DNA of 64,000 nucleotides from Chelydra serpentina. Lineage: Eukaryota > Chordata > Testudines > Chelydridae. Positions 54,561 to 64,000 of the stretch are shown here, piece by piece (the first letter of the stretch is position 1; each line of letters begins with the position of its first letter). Below the pieces are notes generated by a model. That model was not told the origin of the DNA. It saw only the letters and a list, made by a program, of their open reading frames with translations, and did no database searches. The translations under genes were made by a program, and so were the position numbers. Location of the stretch: the NCBI GenBank assembly GCA_037349315.1, contig JBAIAC010000024.1:34521501-34585500 (forward strand), in the 5' to 3' direction.

Positions 54561-56505
54561 TCTACCACTGTATTACTTTTTTAGCCAAATAGTAGGTTTG
54601 TGGTGTTATCCAAATATCTAAAGAACAAGTTTATAATGTGTAGTTCTTTAAAAACAAAAGCACCCTTACTTCTAATTTCCATGCCAAGAAAACATGAATT
54701 TTTAAATGATCCCAAATAATGTTGCTTTATGCCTACAATCAGGGGAAAGGAATAGAATTATGGAGGTGACAGAGTCCTAAAATCCAAGAAGTAAGATGCC
54801 TTTCCACTAATCCAAATCTGAATTGAATGCAAGTGATCCCAAAGCTGAGTTCTCAGGAATGCTAAATTATGGAACATGTGCACATTCACACCCACTTCTT
54901 CCTTACATGAAACACAGAATTATATTCAGTTTTTTCTTTTGAGAACTCTGTTACTGTTTTGGGAGAAGTACAGATCATGATTTTTCTACATATCCAGTAA
55001 TCCGGCCCATATTTACATGGAATAGATGTATTTGTCATGCCCCTCGTCTCAGACTTATGGCTACAGTTATAGTTGCTGTTACTGTTTTTTCCATCCTGTT
55101 GTGGTACTTTATTTGAATGAATGGTTGCAATAACCCATGCTGAGCCACACCTACTCATGGTCCAGACTCTGTATGTCACCATTGTTTGATCCTTTGAAAA
55201 TAAAGGTAAATATAATAAAAGTGCCGACACATCCTTAAATGTAGGCTGTGCAAACAATACTATTATATTGTTATGGCCAATATGGTAATGAAATGTATTT
55301 TTCGGAGTTATTGCAAGGGTTCCCAAACCCCTGGTCTGTGAGCCATGGAGAGTCAACAGCATACTTGGTGGTGGTTGCCATCTAGCCAGCTGATCACTTT
55401 GGGTTTAGCTCTCCAACTTGTTTCCAGCTGCTAACTCTAATTAAAAGATGCATTAGTTATTTTCCTAATACTGTTTTTCAGTATAAGCTATTGCTGTGGT
55501 TACATTATATAGTCATGAATGGGAGGAGAGGTGTCCACAAACAATCTTTCTTTCATAGTGCAGGTCACATCAAAGTTTGAGCCATTGACTTGGTGTATTA
55601 GATGAATAGTTGGTATGAAGTTCTCCATAAAAGGGTTTCACAAGTTTACATCAGAATCAAGAATACCTGGCCACAGCAGTCATCAAGAGGGTCATTCAGG
55701 GTACTCGGTGGAGCACTTGTTACTTGTATCAATGGTCAAACCTATCGGCAAAAATATGTACAAAGGCCTTTATGTTGTATGGCTTTGACTATGCTACATT
55801 TCTTGCCAAAACAATCCCCACTTTTGCTACCACCATTTGAGCTTCCTTAATGAGAGCCCTGTTATATACATGTTATCTAAACCTGCTCTGAATGGCATTA
55901 GATGATATAGTGATATAATGGCAGCTCCTTGTTTACACTAATTCAAGTCCACTAGTCATAGCAACAGTAGGAAATTCAGGAGGAAAAGGCTATTGCAGAC
56001 AGTGCCTTACAGATTGACATGGGTCCTTCTTTGTCAGCAAGAGGACCTAGGTGAACCAGCACTGACCCAGGAGAACGGGGCAAACCAACTCATGCAACGC
56101 ATCCATGGCCCTATGTGAAAATTAAGTGCTAGGCCAGACGGTTTCCTTAGCGTATGTGTATTTGGTGGTGATGGAGATACAGACAAGTAAGACACAGGAT
56201 CAAAAATTTTGGAAGCAGGGCCCAGACCCAGAATCAGATTGTGAAGCTGCTGATGAAGGGCTGGGATATAGGTGTTTTGGCTGGGTTAGAAAGTAGAACC
56301 GCCGGTGTGCAGATTTGCTGCTGTTGAACAGAATGTGTGTTCATACTTTTTTTTTTTTTTAAATAAGAGGAAATATCCTGTGTCTGGGCATCACTTATCG
56401 ATCTCTGCCCTAAAGAATGGACCCATTGTAAAGTTCCCCCTTCCACCCATGAAAATGAGATAGTGATTATTTTATTTGTATTATTAGCATTTCTAAGGTG
56501 TCTAC
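54561..56505. other. No recognised gene
   Basis: 3' flank of FRRS1. The open frames at 55362-54886 (minus) and 55602 (plus) show no domain, repeats or splice sites that would support a gene. Confidence 0.4.
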
Positions 56506-57251
56506 TGTCATAGTCTCAGGATAACTGCATGTGTATCCTCTCCTCAATGGTCCACTCCACAAATGCCTTTCAGGTCTCCAGCTATCATCTGTCTCTGGCC
56601 AGGGACCCTTGTCCCATTCTCTTCTGACTGGCTGCACAGCACCTTGCCTTACACTGTGATGTCCCCAGAAAACCAGTCTGCCTAACAGCTAGTGCCTGTG
56701 CATTGCTTTCTATCTCTAAGGGCTATGACCAGTGTATTGCCAGCAGTCAGGAGTTACTAAGCAAGTGCATTTATTCTTAAGGTAAAAGTGTTACACAGAA
56801 AAGATAAGAAAAACAATAAACAGATTTAAACACACACTCGACATAGCAATAGTCGACCATCAGTCTTATGGGGCCCGAGTAGACCAAAGTCTTTCCAACC
56901 CTTCCACAAGAAGGTACTGTCCATTTGCTGAATTAGAAAGAAGGTTTTGAGTCAATTTAACTCCAGCCTTTTTATATCAAAATCCCTTTCTTTTTCTGTG
57001 GGTCTCTGGAAGACCCAATTTGAACCAGTATATGCAAGCCTTCCCTGGGAAGGTACCTCTCTAGAGAGGATTACAACCTAAGTGATTCATTTTAATCGTC
57101 CCCCACTGATTTTGGTTCTTAGAGGAGCTATGGTAACCCTCCCCACTGGAACTGCATACAATCCCTGACTCACAGTGATACATAAACCATTCATAAAGTG
57201 AATGCAATACAGTCCCCAAAGATATTGCACAGGGTTGCAATATCTGTCACA
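56506..57251. mobile_element. LTR-like block, about 746 bp
   Basis: It begins TGTCATAGTCTCAGG and ends ATCTGTCACA and has the size and TG...CA ends of a retroviral-type LTR. It appears to interrupt an older repeat (TTTATTTGTATTATTAGC at its left). No exact target duplication was seen and no retroviral coding region is nearby. Confidence 0.4.
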
Positions 57252-57966
57252 CCTATATCAATGTATGGAGGTACCATTACATAGCTTTAGAAAAACAACA
57301 TTTCCTTAGGGGGAGGGAAGCAACAAATAATTATCATTGGGGTGTGTAGCATCCAGCCGTGAGTCTACAAATATTAATCAGAAAATGGAAGGAAACCTTG
57401 GCTTGAGCAACCCTTCTGAGAATGCCGAAGTGCACTCTAGAACACAGGACCTCAAGTGTGTCATGGGATGCAATTAACTTGTGCCAGTTTCTGTCTTTAT
57501 TATCTCATTATGTACAGCTCTTACAAACATCGTATGAGGGCTGTATGTACAACTCCTATAGCATGGGGATGCTGTAACCTGGCTTTCAGATCTCGCCCTG
57601 CCACTTTCTCTTCCCTCCCCTATGGATAGATTTTCACTCTCCCACTCAATAGTTAGCAACATCTGACTGCCTCTGTCTTCACTCTTCCAATAGGAATCTG
57701 CAGCTGGGCTGACTGTTCTCTCCTGTGCTGAGGATGGTAACACCACCCAGCCATCTCCTCCTCCCTCTCCTCTGGCTAAATAGTGGAGGAGGGAGAGGGA
57801 TTATTACCTGTGGAATGCAGAAGATCAAACCTACTGGTTTGATGATAATTGCTGCATGCCAAGGAAGTTAGCAATAAAAGTTCCCTAGTGTTTGTTACTG
57901 TAGTACTGCTTGAAACAGGGCACCACCCTCCTGAATCTTCTGCAGTACTTTCCCCTTTCTCTGCAT

Positions 57967-58157
57967 CAGAGCCATAACTACCTATTTTTGCGCCCAAGGC
58001 AAGAAGGACCCTCACCGCCGAAATGCCGCCACCAACGGCGGCAGCAATTGGGCTGCCACCGAAATGCCGCCAACACAGCTCGGGGAGTTTTCTGCGCCCC
58101 TCACCTTTGTGCGCCCGAGGCAAGTGCCTCACTCGCCTCGCCCTTGTTACAGCACTA
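57967..58157. mobile_element. hAT-type MITE, 191 bp
   Basis: Ends CAGAGCCATAACTACC and CTTGTTACAGCACTA, with perfect 8-bp duplications ctctgcat (57959-57966 and 58158-58165). The interior shares GCCGAAATGCCGCC with the unrelated-ended element at 32926. Confidence 0.88.
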
Positions 58158-58165
58158 CTCTGCAT

Positions 58166-58300
58166 TATTATTAATATATTTGAGTAGTGCCCAAAAGCCC
58201 CACGTAGGATTGGTGCCCTGTTGTGCTAGACATTATACAAAAACACAGGTAGATATGGTCTTTGCCCAAAGAGCTTACAGTCTGAGAAGACAAATGTCAT
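58166..58300 (+). repeat. SINE-like fragment related to 30434
   Basis: GGTGCCCTGTTGTGCTAGAC, then CCCAAAGAGCTTACAGTCTG, matches the first half of the repeat at 30434-30655. The hAT MITE at 57967 lies at its left edge. Confidence 0.5.
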
Positions 58301-58705
58301 ATTTTATTTATTTAGATTTAAAATGATAAAAAAAGATGCCTATCTAAGACTCAGGGCACCCAAACACATTCATTAATAATACAATGCAGTTAATCCTAGT
58401 GTTATTCAAATAATAATGCCAACAGGAACCCCACCAGCCAGACACCTACAGAAATTCCCTACTGCCCATTCATCCTGGTGGGGAGTACACCCTCAACCCT
58501 CTCCAAAAACCCTATCAGTTAGGTGTTTTATGGAACATGCCCAAATTCGGCCTACTTCAGAACAAGGGAGGTAGTTTGTTCCAGAATCTCAGAGCCCTCA
58601 TAGAAACATTTATATAAAATGTTTACATGTGCATCCCACGCTCAAGTCTCCAACATTTTCTGGTGGATTTCTTGTAGGAATGATAAAAGAAGTGTGTCTT
58701 GGTCA

Positions 58706-59160
58706 TAGGGCTGCCAGGTGTCTGGTTTTCGACTGGAACACCGAGTTGAAAAGGGACCTGGCAGCTCTGGTCAGCACAGCTGACCGGGCCGTTAAAAGTC
58801 TGGTTGGCGGGGCTAAAGCAGGCTCCACGTGGCTCCCAGAAGCAGCGGCATGTACCCCCTTTGGCTCCTACGTAGGGGGCAGCAAGGGGGCTCTGCATAC
58901 TTCCCCCACCCCAAGCGCCGGCTCTACAGCTTCCATTGGCCAGGAACCACAGCCAATGGGAGCTGCAGGGGCAGTGCCTGCGGATGGGGCAGCGCACACA
59001 GCCACCTGGCTGCACCTCCGGATAGGAGCTGGAGGGGGGACATGTCACTGCTTACAGGACCTACTTGAGGTAAGTGCCTCCCAGAGCCTGCACCCCTGAC
59101 CCCCTCCCATCCCCCAACCCCCTGCCAAGCCCTGATCCCCATCCCACTCTCCCAAACCCC
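58706..59160 (+). repeat. GC-rich interspersed repeat, unclassified
   Basis: It starts TAGGGCTGCCAGGTGTC and ends in CCCCTGACCCCCTCCCATCC-type sequence. The inner GCCGTTAAAAGTCTGG segment and CCAATGGGAGCTGCAGG echo the fold-back at 29185. No clear ends were found. Both-strand open frames here are artefacts of composition. Confidence 0.45.
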
Positions 59161-60861
59161 AAAAAATGCAGCTGCTAAGTGAGTATATAGCAGGCCAGAA
59201 ATGAAGAGGTTACAGTACTGAAGATGGAGGAGAGAGGAGAAGAACCTGGATTAGGGTTTTTGGAAAGAAAGCTTGTTTTAGAGATGTTATGGTTGAGGAA
59301 GTGTTCAGCTTAAGCTTCTAGCCATTATTCTGAATCTTCTGTGGAACTTCATTCTGCCTTCACATCTGACCTAATTTCTTCCTAGACCCCTTCCCTCCTC
59401 CCACTCCCTGCACTCCACCCCAGCTTCTCCCTTGTCTCATTCACCCACTTCTGACTCCACGGCTTCCTCCACGCTGCCCTCTGCACTTGGAACATCAGCG
59501 TTTGCCAAGCTCCATTCCTCTCTTCCGTCAAATCACGTCTAAAAGCTCACCTGTTCTGCAAGGTCTCAAGGCCCATAGGCAACTGCACTGACCGTGACCT
59601 GTGTTAATCATAGTCAAAAAAACAACAAGGAGAGAGATAAAACCTACTTTACTGAATTGCCCTAGGTGAGATCTAGAGCATAGGCTCAAACATAGTTAAC
59701 TGAGGTCTGATTTCAAGAGTTATTCAAATTTGATTTAGCAATGTGGCTGGGAACATCAACTCCCACAATCTGAATGGGTGTGTCAAAGGGGTATCATTTT
59801 ATGGGGGAGTTTTACTCCCAGAATTGTAATCGGTTGTTGGGGGTTTGATGTCCAAGCCCGACTGTATCACCCAGCAGCGAGAATCTGCAACTGTCACCCA
59901 GCAGCAAGAGTCTGCAGCCAGCAGCAGGGGAACCTGGGCTCTCTCAGCTCTACCAGGTTTAAACCAGGACTCTGTGAGTGGCCGGTCAGATATGCAGCCT
60001 GAGGCCGGAAGCCACAAAACCTGTTCCCTGGGTCACTTCCTACTGTGTTCTCAGCCGCTCCAAAGACACACCAAGGAGCGGTTTATGGACTCTCAGGGGT
60101 TCTCACTGACAGTGATCTGGAGGCTCTTTGTCTTCAATCACAGCCCCCCCGTTCCTAGGCTCCTAGCTTTTGGTTGCTCTGCAGCAGAGTCTGCTCCAAG
60201 AGGCATGGTGCTCCTGCAGCCTCTCTGTAGGAGCTACCAGCACAAGACTGCTCGCTTGCTCTGCCCACCCTGGCTGGGCTGGGCCATTCCCTTTTGAACT
60301 GTGCCTCTACGGTGAGAATGCACAGCAGGTATGGTTGAGTGGGGCCTTCTGGGGCCAGAGATGCTCTTTAATCCGTGGTTCCCTGGAATGGGGTTTAAAC
60401 ACCCCCATCACATCTGTGCAATATGCATTTAATGCTTCCTGTATTATTTTACTTTTATTGACCACTGTTGTTGAATAGCCAGTAAATGGCCTACTAACTG
60501 CAAGAGGGTAAGAGCAAAAGAAATTGCAATCTTCAAACTAGAAGAGCAGTGAGTTTGCCTCATTAGAGTCTGAAAATTGGGAAGAGAGGAGGAAGCCTGA
60601 GAAAGAAGCAGAGTAAGAAGTTTCCTCCAAATCAGCTGTTGTTTCAAGTCTGCACATTGGTAAGTATTAATTTGTCTTACCTCGAGGTCACTGGTAAATA
60701 CTCTTTGATTAAATACATTATTAGACAGGGAGTCAGACAAGCCTTAACCTAAATTACTGTAAAACAAACAGCCGAATCAACTTAATATGTGAAGTGTCTC
60801 ATTGCCTCAGTCCATTCGTTTATTTTAACTTGGTGTGTTGGTTTGATCATGATTAGATCTA
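59161..60861. other. No recognised gene
   Basis: Mixed composition with possible old repeats. The open frames near 59845-60297 overlap in several phases and show no domain. Confidence 0.4.
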
Positions 60862-61078
60862 ATTAGAAAATGGGTGTCTTTTTACAATTTTTTTTTACTT
60901 GTTGAAAAACAAACTTTATGGCTGAAAACCAGAAGTTTGGGCCTGAAAGTTTTCAGTTATTGCCAAAAATAATTTATACTCTTCATTTTTTAAACAAAAA
61001 ATTGTAGTTAAAAAACACTTTTAGTTAAAAAATGTGTTGTTACAAAACTATTTAGGTGGAAATTTTTCACCCAGCCCG
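60862..61078. repeat. AT-rich repeat ending TTTTTCACCCAGCCC
   Basis: Runs of AAAATTTTT with the right end AATTTTTCACCCAGCCC, the mirror image of the left end at 21430. Confidence 0.45.
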
Positions 61079-61344
61079 ATAGTCAGGATCTTATTCTTGG
61101 GTAGGCCAACTTTGGGATGAGGTTGACATAATTCTTTTTCCAGACAGTGATCAACAGCAGCCTCTTATTGAAGACCCAGAGGTGGTTTAAGCTCTTCTTC
61201 ACCTTCTCTAGGTTGGAACTTGAAGAAATTTTGCATTTTGGAATGTTAAACAATGTATGAATTTCTCTATCTCCATCCTTAAAAGAGGAAGCAGACTTCA
61301 ACAGTGGGTGAGAATTGTCCAATTCATAACATACTAAAACAAGC

Positions 61345-62055
61345 AATTTACAGTTTTGTCATAGCTGTGTTGGTCTCAGAATATGAGAGACAGGGTGGAA
61401 TATGAGAGGACCAAGTTCAGTTGGTGGAAGGTACCAAGTTCAGTTGGTTTAATGTACACAGAGCTCTGGGGAAGGAAGCAGAGTTGCTGAGCTAAATACA
61501 AGAAGATACTTGTTAAGTAGAAGGGGTAACACATGTTGGAACTTAGAGGCAGTCACTTGAAATGAAGTGGGCAATTGGGGTTTATGCATAACATCTAACC
61601 CAGTAGCATAGCCAGGGGGGGAGCAGGGGGAGCGGCTGCTCCCCCGCTGAGCAGAAGTGGCACCTTTTTTTGCTCCCAACGCCTTTTGCTCCTATACTGC
61701 ATCCAGAGCAGAGCTTTTTTTTTTGCTCCCGGTGCCTTTTGCTCCTATGCTGCAGCCAGAGCAGAGCAATTTTTTTTGCTCCCGACGCCTTTTTTTGCTC
61801 CCGACGCTTTTTGCTCCTGGCACCTTTTTTTTAGCTCCGCTCCCCCTGTGCTCTAAACCTGGCTACGCCACTGATGTAACCCCCAATTTCCCACTTCATT
61901 TCAAGTGACCACCTCCAACTTGTGTTACCCCTTCTGCTTAACAATCTGTCCCAACTTGCATTTAGCTCAAACAGTTTCCTTCACCAGACCAGAAGAAGAG
62001 CTCTGTGTAGCTCAGTAAAAGGTATTACCTCACCTACTTTGTCTCTCTCTTCAAA
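61345..62055. repeat. Penelope-like family B inverted dimer split by a hAT MITE (B3)
   Basis: The left arm (GTCATAGCTGTGTTGGTCTC, ACACAGAGCTCTGGGGAAGG, GAGCTAAATACAAG, GAAGGGGTAACACATGTTGG, CACTTGAAATGAAGTGGGCA) is matched in reverse from 61880 to 62055. The right arm contains CAGAAGAAGAGCTCTGTGTA, a decayed hammerhead core without GAAA. The hAT MITE at 61601-61873 lies almost exactly at the centre. Confidence 0.75.
61601..61873. mobile_element. hAT-type MITE, CAGTAGCGTAGC family, copy 3, 273 bp
   Basis: Ends CAGTAGCATAGCCAGG and CCTGGCTACGCCACTG. Target duplications atctaacc and atgtaacc are 7 of 8 identical. The interior repeats TTTTTTGCTCCCGACGC units as in copy 2. Confidence 0.9.
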
Positions 62056-63709
62056 ACAAGTGATGACTTTAATTAGGTGATGAATTGTTGATATTTCTCC
62101 CATCCCTAACTTTATGCCAAGCAGAACAAGCATGTTAGAAGAAAACTACGTTAACACAGAGACTAAATGGTCTCTCTAGATGCTTAATATCTCTGTCATG
62201 TTTTTTAGAGTAAATAAGTCTTTGACTATTTTTTCCGGTCCTGTTATTCAGTGTGTCCCACTGAAAACTGTTTCCTTGAGGATACCGAAACTAGAGAGGT
62301 TTAACCATATCTACTGGAAATAATCAGAATACTATAGTAGTTAGGCTTCTTCTAGAAACCTTCATTTATGAACTGGCCCTGTCTAGGAGCTATCATTTTT
62401 TGCTAAATAAACATATTAGCATGCCAATGCTGAAATGTTTCTCTTACAGAAGGAACAACATAAAGTATTCATTTATATTTATGGTTTACTCAGTCCTTGT
62501 CTCTTATGTTTCCAGCTGTTCAGCTACCCAAATGGGCCACTTAAAAGGGAGCAACACAGTGGGCAGAAAAAGGAAATGGACAGCAGCCTGAGTTAATTCC
62601 ATGAAACAGAGGGCTCGCTGTTTGGCTATATGATTTACAAGGAGTCCGTGTACTCTACATGGGGAATACGTGTGACTTGGCAGGTAGGAATGATGGAAAG
62701 AAACAAGAGTTTAAGGAAAACATAGATCTCAGCAATGCGACATAACACAACTTTATTCTGTATAGCCATACAATCCTGTATTCCAAAGCATTTTGAAGAG
62801 TTAAGTATAACAAGATCAAACAATAAATAAGGGCCTAGGGAAGACGAGAAATACCTGAAAAAAACATGTTTCTTGTGTAAGAATTGAGAAAATGAAGCTA
62901 GCCAATAAGGTGGACTTATAAAATTGATTACATGAAAACAACAGATTTTTGTGGACGATCTGCAGAAACGTCCTGTGTGAAATTGTGTAGAATCTTTCTA
63001 AGTGGATATAGTTGTAAGCTGAAATAGAAAAGGTTAAACAATACAACATCACTTGTTCATTCACTATTATTTCAGTGCAGCTTTTACTACATGGTGTAAG
63101 TTTGCTGTAGCTTCAACAAACATTGGTATGGCTAAACGTCTAACCGAACTGCATAATTTGCAGATTTTTCTTTAACACACATGCACATACACACACATTC
63201 CTGTTCTACTTCACTAAGAAAGCGTTTTGACTTTTTATAGAGGTGACTGAGGAAACTGTATAAGGGGTTCCTTGTTTAGTAGCTGGTAACATCACGTAAC
63301 ACTTTCCATTAACATATCTGAAATATTTGTATAGGGCTTCATTTAAATCCATGGGGTTATTTGTGGAGTATGGTACTATTTAACCTGAAAATGGATGGCT
63401 CAGTCTGGCCCATAGTATTCTTCAGGAGGTTGGAGGAGAGCCATTTTTATGTCAGATCAATACAGAATCAGCCAGGCAATGAGCTCCATGCATGACCAAA
63501 TCTTATTTTATAATGATCCTAATGTCAAATTATAGTGGTTCTTGGAAGGTCACACAGCCCATGCAGCTGATTCTATTTTGCACACACAAGAAGCATATAT
63601 TTCTTCTAAAGGATACTGCTATTGTTCAGCCATTCTACTTAATTTTCCAGCTCACAACAGGAGGAAGATCCAACCACGAATGTCAAGGTGTGGGACTGAC
63701 TAATTACAA
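62056..63709. other. No recognised feature
   Basis: AT-rich and apparently unique; nothing supported on either strand. Confidence 0.45.
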
Positions 63710-63895
63710 GGGCCAGATTTTCAAAGGTATTTAGTCATCCAAATATGTAGCTAAGCACCTCCCTGGATTTTCAAAAGAGTCTAAGCATGTTAGGCCCCTA
63801 ATGTCCATTGATTTCCATGGCAATTAGGTGCCGAACCAACTTAAGTGCTTTTGAAAATCTAAGTAGGCACCTAAATCCCTTTGACAATCAGGCCC
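63710..63895. mobile_element. MITE-like element with inverted ends, 186 bp
   Basis: GGGCCAGATTTTCAAAGGTA at the left pairs with CCCTTTGACAATCAGGCCC at the right. The middle has TAAGCACCT/AGGTGCC inverted motifs. Target duplication unresolved. Confidence 0.6.
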
Positions 63896-63984
63896 CAAGC
63901 AATCAGGAGAAGTTCATTTATTTTGAGTAATGTACTTTTAACCTGCAGAGTTATTAATACTCAGAGAAGGTTTGTATGTGTATG

Positions 63985-64000
63985 AGGCCTGGTCTACACT
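63985..64000 (+). mobile_element. Start of another Harbinger-like MITE, cut by window end
   Basis: GGCCTGGTCTACACT matches the left TIR of the Harbinger MITE copy at 27414. The rest lies outside the window. Confidence 0.45.

Noticed and set aside
58629..59099. 156- and 141-codon frames on opposite strands
   Set aside because: They fall in a GC-rich interspersed repeat and lack any recognisable domain.

Overview
This is a stretch of an amniote nuclear genome, most probably a cryptodiran turtle. The signs are a full tRNA-derived SINE of the Cry I type, CR1 LINEs ending in the (ATTCTATG)n tail, and many short hAT, PIF/Harbinger and Tc1/mariner-type elements. There is no bacterial, plasmid or phage organisation. 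Most open reading frames in the window are chance frames, often in GC-rich repeats, or remains of transposon proteins.

One host gene can be read with confidence. It is a ferric-chelate reductase 1 (FRRS1)-type gene on the + strand, with 15 coding exons from 19896 to 51641. The exons join at consensus GT/AG sites with compatible phases into a 555-residue protein: signal peptide, Reeler domain, DOMON domain and a six-helix cytochrome b561 domain with four candidate heme histidines. The linker between Reeler and DOMON is clearly shorter than in mammalian FRRS1, so the gene may be the ortholog or a lineage paralog.

Layout. 1-5.8 kb is intergenic, with two hAT-type MITEs. 5.8-8.55 kb is a 5'-truncated CR1 on the minus strand. 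8.56-9.31 kb is a CpG-rich block, a possible promoter or first non-coding exon. 9.3-12.8 kb is a GC-rich stack of nested repeats. 13.8-16.5 kb is an old CR1 split by a Harbinger MITE and a 1.46-kb Tc1/mariner-type element. 16.5-19.9 kb is mostly unique. 19.9-51.6 kb is the gene, whose introns hold at least six hAT elements, including a 3.37-kb one with broken transposase reading frames in intron 11. 51.6-64 kb is the 3' flank, with more elements, an LTR-like block and inverted-dimer repeats.

The most unusual signals are: (a) two interspersed repeat families, Penelope-like in character, that carry a hammerhead-ribozyme-like core, one copy with CUGAAGA and GAAA intact; (b) three inverted-dimer arrangements of these families, one with a hAT MITE inserted near its centre; (c) hAT families with different ends but the same GCC-rich interior. 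No new cellular gene system was found.
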